Below are positions 1 to 9,279 of a DNA stretch of 64,000 nt, in pieces. The notes under the pieces are model-generated. The model ran no database searches. It had not been told where the DNA came from and saw nothing but the letters and a program-made list of their open reading frames with translations. Source of the DNA: Desulfoluna spongiiphila (GTDB taxonomy: Bacteria; Desulfobacterota; Desulfobacteria; Desulfobacterales; Desulfolunaceae); NCBI RefSeq assembly GCF_900101345.1, contig NZ_FMUX01000001.1:554581-618580 (forward strand). The letters run 5' to 3'. Each line of letters opens with the position of its first letter. Within the stretch, counting starts at the first letter, position 1. The position numbers were made by a program, and so were the translations under genes.

Positions 1-1536
1 GCCCCGGCCCTGGCATCGGCCGGGATCTTCCTTCGCACGGACTGCGGGGGAAAGGGGATCTGCGGCAAGTGCCGGGTCACCCTCTCGGAAACGTCGTTGA
101 ACCGCGTCTCCCATAACGGCGACGACGAAAAGAGCCCCCATCGCCTGGCCTGCCGAACGCGGATCCACGGTGACATCTCCCTCACCATCCCGGCGGCCAC
201 CCTCATGACGGCCACCCCCGTCACCAAGGCCCCGGCCCTGCTCCCGGCCCACTACACCCTGGCCGGAGAGGATATCCGGGAGGACGACCTGGGCGTGGCC
301 GTGGACCTGGGCACCACCACCATCGCCTTGTACCTTTTAAGTCTCTCCAACAAAAAACTCCTGGGCTCTTTGTCCGTAAAAAACCCCCAGACCACCTTCG
401 GGGCCGATGTCATGGCCCGCATCGACGCGGTGCGGAGGGACGAGGAGGCCCTGTCCACCCAGCGGACCCTTGTGGTCCGTGCCATCGAATGGGGATGCCG
501 GGAGCTGCTCAAGCAGGCGGGCACATCGGCGGACCAGCTGAAGAGCATCGTCGCCGTGGGCAACACCACCATGATCCATATCCTCGCAGGGGTCAGCCCG
601 GCCCCTTTGGGGGTGGCCCCGTACGACCCCGTGTTTACCGACATCCGGCGCCTGGCCTTTGACGCCCGGGTCTTCACCCTCGCCCCTGCAACGCGCTGGA
701 CCACCCTGCCCCTTCTCTCGGGGTTTCTGGGATGCGACATCATCAGCGCCGCCCTGGCCGTGGACCTGATGAACGCTCCGCCCGGAACCCTGTTGGTGGA
801 CATCGGCACCAACGGAGAGATCATGCTGAAAAACAACGACGGGATTTATGCCGCCTCCTGTGCCACCGGCCCCGCCTTTGAGGGCGGCGCCCTCTCCTGC
901 GGCATGCCCGCCGTGGAAGGCGCCATCGACCGCGTCACCATCGACCGGAAGACCGGACGGGCAAGCTTCACCCAGATCGGCAGGCCCCGGACAGGGGCCA
1001 CCGGCATCTGCGGCTCCGGTATCATAAGCGCCATGGCCGAACTTTTGCGCACCGGCCTGGTGCGCCCCGACGGCCGTTTTGATACCCGGCGCATCAAGGG
1101 CGCCATCCACACCGACGCCACGGGGAACCCCGTCTACACCATCGCCCCGGAAAACAAGGCCTCCGGATTCCCTGCGGTCACCATCACCCAAAAGGACATC
1201 CGGGCCATGCAGCTCGCCAAGGGCGCCCTCATGGCGGGCATTGAGCTCCTTCTCAAACACTCCGGCACGGACGCCCCCACCGAGATCCTCCTGGCCGGCG
1301 CCTTTGGAAGCGTCCTGGTAGAAGACGACGCCCTGGTCATCGGGATGCTCCCTGCGGCCTGCCGGGGAAAGATCCGCTTTGTGGGCAATGCCGCCGGTAC
1401 CGGAGCGGTCCTGGCCCTGTGCGACCGGAAAAAGTTCACGGCCATGGAGACCATTGCCGAGCGCACCCGGGTCTTCAACCTGGCCGACGACCCCGCATTC
1501 AACGAGCTCTTCATCAACGCCCTTGGCTTTCCGTAA
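1..1536 (+). CDS. Corrinoid-activating protein, RamA/RACE-like (5' truncated)
   Basis: The gene begins before the window; frame 1 is open from base 1, and 511 residues are visible. The first codons encode the cysteine cluster CGGKGICGKC with a further Cys about 30 residues later, the N-terminal [2Fe-2S] ferredoxin motif. The rest is an ASKHA-type ATPase (DUF4445) with phosphate-binding loops such as DLGTTT and DIGTNGE. Such proteins use ATP to reductively reactivate cob(II)alamin on methyltransferase corrinoid proteins. The obvious client is the corrinoid protein at 8590-9222. An internal TTG at 97 would drop the Fe-S motif and is not the real start. Confidence 0.93.
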   Translation, partial: APALASAGIFLRTDCGGKGICGKCRVTLSETSLNRVSHNGDDEKSPHRLACRTRIHGDISLTIPAATLMTATPVTKAPALLPAHYTLAGEDIREDDLGVAVDLGTTTIALYLLSLSNKKLLGSLSVKNPQTTFGADVMARIDAVRRDEEALSTQRTLVVRAIEWGCRELLKQAGTSADQLKSIVAVGNTTMIHILAGVSPAPLGVAPYDPVFTDIRRLAFDARVFTLAPATRWTTLPLLSGFLGCDIISAALAVDLMNAPPGTLLVDIGTNGEIMLKNNDGIYAASCATGPAFEGGALSCGMPAVEGAIDRVTIDRKTGRASFTQIGRPRTGATGICGSGIISAMAELLRTGLVRPDGRFDTRRIKGAIHTDATGNPVYTIAPENKASGFPAVTITQKDIRAMQLAKGALMAGIELLLKHSGTDAPTEILLAGAFGSVLVEDDALVIGMLPAACRGKIRFVGNAAGTGAVLALCDRKKFTAMETIAERTRVFNLADDPAFNELFINALGFP

Positions 1537-1694
1537 AGCCACTTTCCCCCGTGCCGGCCCTTCAGGCCCGGTGCGGGCATCCCCTTCCGGAAAAGAGGGA
1601 AAACCCACTTTCCCCTTGAAACCACGGCGCCTCCTCCATTAGAGTTCTTTACATCCACCATGACCTCACCACCGACTCTAAAAGGTACCCTGCC

Positions 1695-3164
1695 ATGACG
1701 GACCCGGACACACTCTACAAACGCATCGGCCTCAGCCTGGAGGACCTGACGGGCATCCTGTCCGAGACAGACGACGGGGTCCTGATCACCGACGCCAAAG
1801 GGGTAATCCTTTTTTACAATGAGGCGTTGTCCCGCATCGACAGCACGGACAGAAAGCTTGCCCTGGGTCGTCAACTGACGGACGTCTACACGGTCACGGA
1901 AAAAGACAGCCCCACCCTCACATGCCTGGCCACCGGCCAGACCATCATTCACCACACGCAATTTTACCGAACGCGGCATGGGCGGGCGGTCTTTGCCATG
2001 CAAAACGTGTTTCCCCTGTTTGACGGCCAGCGCCTCAAGGGCGCCATCTGCTTTGTCAGGGAGTACAGTGCCATTGAAAAAGAGGTGGACGAGACCTCAC
2101 GGTTCCGCCTCGGGAATCGCGACACCCAAACCAGGGAGAGACGATTCACCTTCGAAGATATCGTCGGCAGTTCACCTGAGCTGCAACGGTGCCTCCACAC
2201 CGCAAAAATGGCGGCAAGCTCCCCTTCCCCCATCATGATCTACGGTGAAAGCGGAACCGGCAAAGAGCTCTTCGCCCAGTCCGTCCACAACGAGGCCCCG
2301 TGGAGGGACAGGCCCTTTGTCGCCGTCAACTGTTCGGCCATTCCTGAAACCCTGCTGGAGGGCATCCTCTTCGGAACCTCCAAAGGGGCCTTTACCGATG
2401 CCCAGGACAAAGCCGGACTGTTTGAAAAGGCCAACGGCGGAACCCTGTTCCTGGATGAGGTCAACTCCATGCCCGTGGGCCTTCAGGCCAAACTGCTGCG
2501 GGCCATCCAGGAGAAAAAAATCAGGAGGGTCGGCTCCGCCACGGAGATCAGCATTGAGCTCAAGGTCATCAGCTCCGTCAACGAGGAACCCAAAAAAGCC
2601 ATAGAAAATACCACCCTTCGCCGGGACCTCTACTATCGCCTTGCCGTGGTCTACATTTCCATCCCGCCGCTGCGGCAGCGCATGGAAGATATTGCGCTCC
2701 TCGTCGATCATTTCATCGCAAAGTGCAACGTCAAACTGAACCGCGCCATCCACAGCGTCTCGGAAACCGTCATGCACCTCTTTGTCTCATACCGCTGGCC
2801 CGGCAATATCCGGGAGCTGGAACACGTGATCGAAGGGGCCATGAACCTGGTGGGGGACCGGCGGCACATCGAAAGCACCCACCTGCCCAGCCACTTTATG
2901 GCGGCGGTCACCCCCCCAGCCCCCACGCCCATTGCCGGCCTTGAGTCACCACCCCCGGGCCCTGGTGCCCTTCCTGTTCCGCCTTCGGAGGGCGAGGCGA
3001 CCCTCCCCGAGCTCCTCAATGCCTACGAAGAAAAAATCCTTCGCCGCCAGCTCACCACCCATCAAGGCAATGCGGCCAAGGCAGCGCGGGCACTGGGTAT
3101 TTCCCGCCAGCTCATGTACCACAAGATGCGAAAACTCGGCATCCGGGGGGACGAACATCAATAA
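1695..3164 (+). CDS. Sigma-54-dependent activator with PAS sensor domain
   Basis: 489 aa. An N-terminal PAS-like domain (about 15-130) precedes an AAA+ sigma-54 interaction domain with Walker A GESGTGKE near residue 183 and Walker B-like LFLDEV. A Fis-type helix-turn-helix ends the protein (about 450-485). The sigma-54 contact loop reads GAFTDA, not GAFTGA, and is preceded by LFGTSK as in RocR-like activators. It probably senses a small ligand through PAS and drives the downstream betaine operon from the sigma-54 promoter at 3589-3604, binding the three dyads at 3382-3454. The target assignment is inference from position. Confidence 0.93.
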   Translation: MTDPDTLYKRIGLSLEDLTGILSETDDGVLITDAKGVILFYNEALSRIDSTDRKLALGRQLTDVYTVTEKDSPTLTCLATGQTIIHHTQFYRTRHGRAVFAMQNVFPLFDGQRLKGAICFVREYSAIEKEVDETSRFRLGNRDTQTRERRFTFEDIVGSSPELQRCLHTAKMAASSPSPIMIYGESGTGKELFAQSVHNEAPWRDRPFVAVNCSAIPETLLEGILFGTSKGAFTDAQDKAGLFEKANGGTLFLDEVNSMPVGLQAKLLRAIQEKKIRRVGSATEISIELKVISSVNEEPKKAIENTTLRRDLYYRLAVVYISIPPLRQRMEDIALLVDHFIAKCNVKLNRAIHSVSETVMHLFVSYRWPGNIRELEHVIEGAMNLVGDRRHIESTHLPSHFMAAVTPPAPTPIAGLESPPPGPGALPVPPSEGEATLPELLNAYEEKILRRQLTTHQGNAAKAARALGISRQLMYHKMRKLGIRGDEHQ

Positions 3165-3263
3165 CGCCGGGCGTTCTGGGATTAAAATTGATGGGAAAGC
3201 AGCCCTTTATGGTTAAAGTCGAATAAATCACAGGATCAAAAGGGCTCAAAAAAAAAAAGCAAT

Positions 3264-3368
3264 GCCTCCGGCGGCGAGGTGTGCCACCTCGAAAGCAGGT
3301 TGCGAATGCGCTTTCCCCGTCGTTATAAAATCTGGCAAAAGTATAGTCCCGGCAGGACCGCCGGAGGC
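3264..3368 (+). repeat. Intergenic structured repeat, copy A (short, decayed)
   Basis: It begins GCCTCCGGCGG and ends CCGCCGGAGGC, with the left hairpin GAGGTG-tgc-CACCTC. The middle is shortened to about 105 bp in total and the conserved loop is damaged (only GTCGTT remains). It lies just after the activator gene. Confidence 0.85.
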
Positions 3369-3381
3369 AGTCAGCCATAAA

Positions 3382-3454
3382 TGACAAATATATTTTACAG
3401 TTTTTGACAAAAATATTTGTCACCCCAAGGCAAATACGACAAATATATTTGGCA
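3382..3454. promoter_or_regulatory. Three 18-bp dyads, probable enhancer for the sigma-54 activator
   Basis: Copies lie at 3382-3399 (TGACAAATATATTTTACA), 3405-3422 (TGACAAAAATATTTGTCA) and 3437-3454 (CGACAAATATATTTGGCA). Consensus TGACAAA-TATA-TTTGTCA. The middle copy has perfect 7-bp arms. The array ends 135 bp before the sigma-54 promoter, the usual place for upstream activating sequences. Binding by the product of 1695-3164 is inferred. Confidence 0.75.
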
Positions 3455-3588
3455 TCCGGAGTTCCTTCCGGCATGAACCATTCATATTTTTCCAGTGAAG
3501 CACAACATCGCAACAAACTGTAATAATACCCCATTCACCTACTTCTCTTTGCCATCCGCCCACATCTACCCCACCAGAAAAACAGATA

Positions 3589-3604
3589 TGGTACCCCTCT
3601 TGCA
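3589..3604 (+). promoter_or_regulatory. Sigma-54 promoter of the betaine operon
   Basis: TGGTACCCCTCTTGCA matches the -24/-12 consensus TGGCACRNNNNTTGCW with correct GG-to-GC spacing, about 100 bp before the start codon at 3705. Confidence 0.82.
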
Positions 3605-3704
3605 CTAAGAAAACAGTACCATTCACGGAGGTTAACCCACCCCGGGAGTGGGTTGTTTTCCCTTGCATCCGGCAATGCCCCTAATCACACAGGAGATAAG
3701 ACAA

Positions 3705-4889
3705 ATGAAAATAACTCGTGTCCAGGCCACGGCTGTCAGCATTCCCTTTGACGCACCCTATATCTGGTCCGTCGGGGAATACACGGGCATCACGCGCGTG
3801 ATTGTGGAAGTGGAGACCGACGACGGGATCGTGGGCATCGGAGAGGCGCCGTCCTGGGAGTGCGAAGCGGACATCAACGACCACATGGCAGCGAAACTCA
3901 TCGGGGCGGACCCCATTGACCTGGAAGCCTGCGAGCTCTTGTGTGTCCCGGAGACAAAGGTCCTTGCCAACACGGACGGCAACACCCCCTTGAAATCCTT
4001 CGGGGGCATTGAGATGGCCCTCTGGGACATCCGCGGCAAAGCCTGGAACCTGCCCCTGTACAAACTGCTCGGGGGAGCGGTTCGCAAAGAGATTCCCTTC
4101 ACAGAGTACTATGCCTTTCGCCCGCAGAACGGAAACGCCGGGGGCCTCAAAACGGCCGCGGAGATCGCCGACTATTGCGCCCGCATGCGCTCAGAGCACG
4201 GTTCCACCTTCTTTGAAGGCAAATGCTCCACGGGCAACCCCGCTCTGGACATCGAGGTGACCCGGGCGGTGCGGGATGCCGTGGGCGAGGACGCCATGAT
4301 CCGCTTAGACGGCAACATGGCCTGGACCCTGCCGTCGGCACAACAGCTCCTTTCCGGCATCGAGCCACTGAACATCCGGAACTTCGAGGACCCGGTGCCC
4401 ACCTTCTGGGAGATGGAAAAACTACGAAAGCACTCCGCCATCCCCTTTTCCACACACACCCCCGACCTGGCCCTTGCCACACGCATCGGAGTGCCGGACA
4501 CCTTCGTCTTGAACCTGACGGCCTTGGGGGGCATCTCCCGGACCCTGCGGTTCATCGCGGCCTGTGAGCACATGGGCATCGGATTCTGGTTTTACAGCGG
4601 AGACACGGGCCTTGCCACCACGGCCTACCTCCATGTCACCGCCGCCGTGCGCCACATCTGCGAGCCCCACCAGTCCCTCTTCCGCTTCATGACCGAAGAC
4701 GTCATCGAAGAAGGCCCCTACAACGCCGTCAACAACACCGTGCCGGTGCCTGAAGGGCCGGGCCTCGGGGTCACCCTCTCCCGAGAGAACATGCAACGAT
4801 GCCACCGGCGGTTTGTGGAGCAGGGCCCCATGGCCCAGTATCTGGACCCGGCAAAATCCAACACCTACCTTCGCGTGCCCCTGGGATAA
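3705..4889 (+). CDS. Enolase-superfamily protein, glucarate-dehydratase-like
   Basis: 394 aa. The ATG at 3705 is chosen because AGGAG lies 9 nt upstream; an upstream in-frame extension has no ribosome site. The N-terminal capping domain and barrel are typical of the superfamily. Visible metal-ligand candidates are the Asp in RLDGN (about 201) and the Glu in FEDP (about 228). The strand-2 lysine motif reads EGKCS rather than KxK. The region that in glucarate dehydratases carries a catalytic His (MHSN) reads FYSGD, so the His is absent. It is first in the betaine operon. It could epimerise or otherwise process the betaine or its product; substrate unknown. Confidence 0.85.
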   Translation: MKITRVQATAVSIPFDAPYIWSVGEYTGITRVIVEVETDDGIVGIGEAPSWECEADINDHMAAKLIGADPIDLEACELLCVPETKVLANTDGNTPLKSFGGIEMALWDIRGKAWNLPLYKLLGGAVRKEIPFTEYYAFRPQNGNAGGLKTAAEIADYCARMRSEHGSTFFEGKCSTGNPALDIEVTRAVRDAVGEDAMIRLDGNMAWTLPSAQQLLSGIEPLNIRNFEDPVPTFWEMEKLRKHSAIPFSTHTPDLALATRIGVPDTFVLNLTALGGISRTLRFIAACEHMGIGFWFYSGDTGLATTAYLHVTAAVRHICEPHQSLFRFMTEDVIEEGPYNAVNNTVPVPEGPGLGVTLSRENMQRCHRRFVEQGPMAQYLDPAKSNTYLRVPLG

Positions 4890-4965
4890 GCGGCAATGCC
4901 GGCACCAAGGCCTTTGAATTAAGCCGTATGTAACGACACCATTTCAAGCCAAGGATAAGGACACC

Positions 4966-6384
4966 GTGAACGAAAAGCTTCAAAAAATCCACCAGGCATC
5001 CATGACCATCCTCCGGGAGGTGGGCGTCCGCCTCCACCACCGGCAGACCCTGGAGACATTGCAAAAAAACGGAATCCGCGTGGAGGGAGAGACCGCCTTT
5101 TTCACCGAGGACCAGATCATGGAGCGGATCCGCCAGGCCCCGTCCCACTTCACCCTCCATGCCCGAAACCCTGAGCACAACGTCACCATCGGAGCAGGCA
5201 CCACGGCCTACATCGGGGGATACGGCAGCCCGGCCATCATCGAAGCCGACGGGTCAAGGCGCAACGCAACCCTGGCGGACTACCTCCGATTCATCAAGCT
5301 GGTGCACCAGACACCCGAGTTCTGCATCAACGGGGGCATCCTCGCCCAGCCCTCGGACATCCCCGCCGAGCAGTTTCAACTCATCATGACCTACGCGGCC
5401 ATGCGCTTTTCAGACAAGTGCATCATGTCCCAGCCCGGCTCCGCCCCGGAGGTGGAGGCCGTCATGGAGATGGCCGCCCTTCTCTTCGGAGGGCGGGAGG
5501 CCCTGCGCGAGAAGCCGCGCCTTATCGCCCTGATCAACACCCTCAGCCCCCTGCAGATGGACAGCCACACCCTGGAAACCCTGTGGGCCTACGCCACCCA
5601 CCGCCAGCCGGTCATCATCGGGGCGGGGGTCATGTGCGGGACCACCGCCCCGGTGACCCTTGCAGGAAGCCTTGCCCAGGGCAACGCGGAGACCCTGGCC
5701 GGTGTCGCCATCGCCCAGATCATCCAGCCCGGCACCCCGGTGGTCATGGCCATCAACACCACCCCGGTGGACATGCGCACGGCAGGCGTCAACATTGGCT
5801 CCCCCGATCATGCCCTGGCCGTCACTTACTGCGCCGGCCTTTCCCGCATGTACGGCATCCCCTGCCGCTGCGGCGGCACCAACACCGATGCCAACGGCCC
5901 CACGGCCCAAAGCGGCGCCGAAGCCATGATGTCCATGTTCGTCTCGGTCCAGGAAAAGGTCAGCCTTGTCATCCACAGCGCCGGAATCCTCGACGGCTGG
6001 GCGGCCATGTCCTTTGAAAAATTCATCGCCGATGTGGATATCATCCGCCGGGTCGAACGGTTCTTTGCCGACACCCCGATCGATGATGATGCCCTGGCCG
6101 TGGAAGCCGTGCGGTCGGCCGGTCCGGGCGGCCAATACCTCACCTCGCCCCACACCATGAAAAACTGCCGCAAGGCCTCCTGGATCTCCGGCATTGCCTT
6201 AAGCGGCCCGCTGCCCGAAGGCACCACGGCCTTTGAGGCATCCATTGGGAAAATCCATCAGACCATGGAGGCCCTGGTGAAGACCTACAAAGAACCGGCC
6301 CTGGCCCCTGAAGCACAGGAGGCCCTGGAGAATTACCTGAAGGAAAAAGGAGTGGACCTGACCGTTCTGAACCACCTGACCTGA
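4966..6384 (+). CDS. MttB-family quaternary amine:corrinoid methyltransferase (non-pyrrolysine)
   Basis: 472 aa with a GTG start after AAGG. The whole length matches the trimethylamine methyltransferase superfamily (COG5598), including the GGYGSP and CRCGGTNTDANGP regions. No in-frame amber codon is present, so this is not a pyrrolysine TMA methyltransferase. Relatives demethylate glycine betaine, proline betaine, carnitine or butyrobetaine and pass the methyl group to a corrinoid protein, here the product of 8590-9222. The substrate cannot be read from sequence. Confidence 0.92.
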   Translation: MNEKLQKIHQASMTILREVGVRLHHRQTLETLQKNGIRVEGETAFFTEDQIMERIRQAPSHFTLHARNPEHNVTIGAGTTAYIGGYGSPAIIEADGSRRNATLADYLRFIKLVHQTPEFCINGGILAQPSDIPAEQFQLIMTYAAMRFSDKCIMSQPGSAPEVEAVMEMAALLFGGREALREKPRLIALINTLSPLQMDSHTLETLWAYATHRQPVIIGAGVMCGTTAPVTLAGSLAQGNAETLAGVAIAQIIQPGTPVVMAINTTPVDMRTAGVNIGSPDHALAVTYCAGLSRMYGIPCRCGGTNTDANGPTAQSGAEAMMSMFVSVQEKVSLVIHSAGILDGWAAMSFEKFIADVDIIRRVERFFADTPIDDDALAVEAVRSAGPGGQYLTSPHTMKNCRKASWISGIALSGPLPEGTTAFEASIGKIHQTMEALVKTYKEPALAPEAQEALENYLKEKGVDLTVLNHLT

Positions 6385-6566
6385 ATACCCGACGGGTCCT
6401 CTCCGGAAACGATCGACCCTTTTTGATGATGTATGCGTCTGTTTCCCGGCCGGTCCGCTACCAATGCAGTCCCTGGACTTGCCGGGAATGCCTGCCACCG
6501 CCTGTGCACCTTGGCCCCGAACGGTCACGGCCCACACGGCGGCAACTGAGAGTAAGGAGGAGTGAG

Positions 6567-8135
6567 ATGAGCAGCATGAGTCAACGTGAAAGCACCACCA
6601 CCCCGCCAACCCCTGCCAAGCCTTACGGGGCCTGGTTCCTTCGCATGGACCGGTATGTCGTCGGCATGTCCATGGCCGCCATCATCGGATTCATGGCGTG
6701 GACCCTCATCGCCCCGGAAGCGATGAGCAAAGCCATGAAGGCTTTTTTCAACTTTGCAACCCACCAGTTCGGTTGGCTCTACCTGATCACCGGTATCTTT
6801 TTCTGCGCCTTCGCCCTCTGGCTGGCCTTCGGCCCCTTTGGCCACGTCAAGCTGGGAAAGGATGATGAAAAACCCCGGTTTTCCTTCTTCTCCTGGTTCA
6901 GCATGATCTTCGCCTGCGGGTACGGCATCGGCGTGGTGTACTGGGTCGCGGCCGAGCCCCTGAGCTTTTACTCCTCACCCCCCTTCGGCATCGCCCCCTT
7001 GAGCCAGCAGGCGGGTGAGATCGCCCTGGCCTACACCTATTTCCACTGGGGCTGGACACCGTGGGCCATGTACCTCGCCATCTCGGCCCCCATCGGGTAC
7101 CTGATGTTTCGACGGGGGGAAGCGCCCCGGTTTTCCACCATGCTCCGCCCCCTCATCGGGCACCTCGCCGACGGGCGCATCGGCAAAACCCTGGACGCCT
7201 TCCTCGTGCTGGGAACCATCTTCGGTATTGCGACCTCTGCTGGTTTCGGCATCATGCAGCTTGCCTCGGGCCTCAACCACTTCTTCGGGCTCACCATCAA
7301 CACCGGGCTCTACCTTCTTATCGCCGGTGTCTGGCTCGTCCTCTACACGGCAAGTTCCATCTCAGGCATCGACAAGGGGATCAAAATCCTCAGCAACATC
7401 AACATCCCCCTGGCCATTGCCCTGATGGCCATGGTCCTTGTCCTCGGCCCAACCCTCTTCATCTGCGACCTCGGATTCAACTCCCTGGGCATCTACATCA
7501 ACAACTTCTTTAAGTTCAGCTTCCACACCGACCCCATTGCGGCAGGGGGATTTCCCCAGGGGTGGACGATTTTTTACTGGGCGTGGTGGATCGCCTGTGC
7601 CCCGGCCACCGGCATGTTCATCGCCTCCATCTCCAGGGGCCGGACCATCAAAGAGGTGGTCCTTGTCCACATGGCCGTGGCGCCTTTTGCCACGTGGATG
7701 TGGTTTGCCACCTTCGGGTCCACCGCCCTGCACCAGCAGATCAAGCAGGGAATCGACCTGGTGGGCCAGATGAAATCAGGCTCCGGCGATATCGTCTTTG
7801 CCGTGCTGGGCAACCTCCCCTTGGGCAACCTCATGGGCGTGATGTTCCTCTTTCTCGTGCTCTTCTTCCTGGCCACCACCGTGGACTCCTTTGCCTATGT
7901 CTGTGCCCAGATCTCAACGCGAAAAAGCCAGAACCCCGAGGTCCCTCCCAAACCCATCCGGGCCCTGTGGGCCATCGCCATCGGTGTCATCAGCGTTACC
8001 CTCGTGCTCTTCGGAGAGGGGATCTCGGGCTTGCAGCTCTCCTCCATCGCCGCGTCCCTGATGATTATCTTTGTCATGATCGCCATCTGCTTTGCCATGG
8101 TGAAAATGCTCAGAACCCATGAAACCCCCAAATAA
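6567..8135 (+). CDS. BCCT-family betaine/carnitine/choline transporter
   Basis: 522 aa. ATG 6567 follows AAGGAGG with 6-nt spacing; an in-frame ATG at 6423 has no such site. About twelve membrane segments. Family signatures are visible: the glycine-rich ACGYGIGVVYW stretch followed by AEPLSFY, the aromatic YFHWGWTPWA segment, and WWIACAPATGMFIASISRGRTI. It probably imports the betaine that the MttB-like enzyme demethylates. Coupling ion or exchange mode cannot be decided. Confidence 0.95.
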   Translation: MSSMSQRESTTTPPTPAKPYGAWFLRMDRYVVGMSMAAIIGFMAWTLIAPEAMSKAMKAFFNFATHQFGWLYLITGIFFCAFALWLAFGPFGHVKLGKDDEKPRFSFFSWFSMIFACGYGIGVVYWVAAEPLSFYSSPPFGIAPLSQQAGEIALAYTYFHWGWTPWAMYLAISAPIGYLMFRRGEAPRFSTMLRPLIGHLADGRIGKTLDAFLVLGTIFGIATSAGFGIMQLASGLNHFFGLTINTGLYLLIAGVWLVLYTASSISGIDKGIKILSNINIPLAIALMAMVLVLGPTLFICDLGFNSLGIYINNFFKFSFHTDPIAAGGFPQGWTIFYWAWWIACAPATGMFIASISRGRTIKEVVLVHMAVAPFATWMWFATFGSTALHQQIKQGIDLVGQMKSGSGDIVFAVLGNLPLGNLMGVMFLFLVLFFLATTVDSFAYVCAQISTRKSQNPEVPPKPIRALWAIAIGVISVTLVLFGEGISGLQLSSIAASLMIIFVMIAICFAMVKMLRTHETPK

Positions 8136-8181
8136 CCCTCCGGGCGGCTCCTGCCGCCCGTTTCATCGTGGAGACCACACC

Positions 8182-8562
8182 GTGAAAGAGACCATCACAA
8201 CACCCCGTGCCCCCAAGGCCGTGGGCCCGTATGCCCAGGCCATTCGCCACGGCAGCACCCTCTACCTCTCCGGCCAGCTCGCCATGAATCCTGAAACAGG
8301 CCTCTTTGAGCGGTCAAGCGTGGCCCAGCAGACCCGGCGCTGCATGGAGAACATCAAAGCGGTCCTTGAGGCAGCCGGCGCCTCCATGGAAAACCTCCTC
8401 AACTGTACTGTGTTTCTCTCCTCCATGGATCATTTTGGCGCCTTCAACGACGTCTATGCCTCCTACTTCCCGCACAACCCACCGGCCCGGATCACCGTGG
8501 CCTCAGCCGGGATCTTTGACGGCCTGGATGTGGAGATCGCCGCCGTGGCAGGCCTGGATTAA
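8182..8562 (+). CDS. ridA: RidA-family enamine/imine deaminase
   Basis: 126 aa, the usual family length. The GTG at 8182 after TGGAG gives the standard N-terminus (KETITTPRAPKAVGPYAQA). YAQAIRHG and the conserved Arg in PPARITV are present. RidA proteins hydrolyse reactive enamine/imine intermediates. Its place inside a betaine operon suggests that breakdown of the demethylated product yields such intermediates. Confidence 0.93.
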   Translation: MKETITTPRAPKAVGPYAQAIRHGSTLYLSGQLAMNPETGLFERSSVAQQTRRCMENIKAVLEAAGASMENLLNCTVFLSSMDHFGAFNDVYASYFPHNPPARITVASAGIFDGLDVEIAAVAGLD

Positions 8563-8589
8563 TCATCCCAACCCAATGGAGTCCTTTTT

Positions 8590-9222
8590 ATGTTTGACAT
8601 GACAACCCTGACAGAAACCCTCATCGCCGGGGACGGCGAGACCCTCAAATCCCAGGTCAACCAGGCCCTGGACCAGGGCGTTGCCCCAAACGACATCCTC
8701 TCCTCCGGGCTCATCTCGGGCATGGACATCGTGGGAGAGCGCATGGAAACCGGGGAGATGTTCATCCCCGAAGTGCTCATGTCCGCCCATGCCATGGGCG
8801 AGGCCGTGGAGATCTTAAAACCCCTGCTCTCCGAGGAAGATACCACCTCGGCGGGGCGGGTGCTCATCGGCACCGTGAAGGGAGACCTCCACGACATCGG
8901 AAAAAACCTCGTGGTGATGATGATGCAGAGCGCAGGCTTTGAGGTGACCGACCTGGGCGTGGACGTGGACGCCGACGCCTTCATGAACGCCATCGAAGAG
9001 CTCAAGCCCCACATCGTAGGCCTTTCCGCCCTTTTAACCACCACCATGCCCATGCTGCGGGATACCGTGACCAAAATCACCGAGAGCGGCAAACGCGATA
9101 GCATCAAAATCATGGTGGGGGGTGCTCCGGTGAACCAGGACTTCGCCGATGAGATCGGGGCCGATGCCTATGCCCCGGACGCCGGTTCCGCCAGCAAGCT
9201 GGCCAAGGCCATGCTCAGGTAA
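8590..9222 (+). CDS. Corrinoid methyl-carrier protein (MttC/MtgC-like)
   Basis: 210 aa. The N-terminal helical cap domain (1-90) is followed by a B12-binding Rossmann domain with DLHDIGKN (D-x-H-x-x-G, lower axial His near 101). The GGAPVN loop lies near the C-terminus. It shuttles methyl groups from the MttB-like enzyme to the methyltransferase encoded 57 bp downstream. Confidence 0.95.
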   Translation: MFDMTTLTETLIAGDGETLKSQVNQALDQGVAPNDILSSGLISGMDIVGERMETGEMFIPEVLMSAHAMGEAVEILKPLLSEEDTTSAGRVLIGTVKGDLHDIGKNLVVMMMQSAGFEVTDLGVDVDADAFMNAIEELKPHIVGLSALLTTTMPMLRDTVTKITESGKRDSIKIMVGGAPVNQDFADEIGADAYAPDAGSASKLAKAMLR

Positions 9223-9279
9223 AGGCCGCACCCCGAAACCCATTCGCTTTATTTTCTGATTACACCCCAAGGAGGGACC

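Noticed and set aside
337..2003. Long minus-strand frames opposite the corrinoid activator gene
   Set aside because: Shadow frames of a clearly recognisable plus-strand protein; no family similarity.
4966..6384. Pyrrolysine-containing trimethylamine methyltransferase
   Set aside because: The frame has no internal TAG codon, and no pyl genes are nearby.
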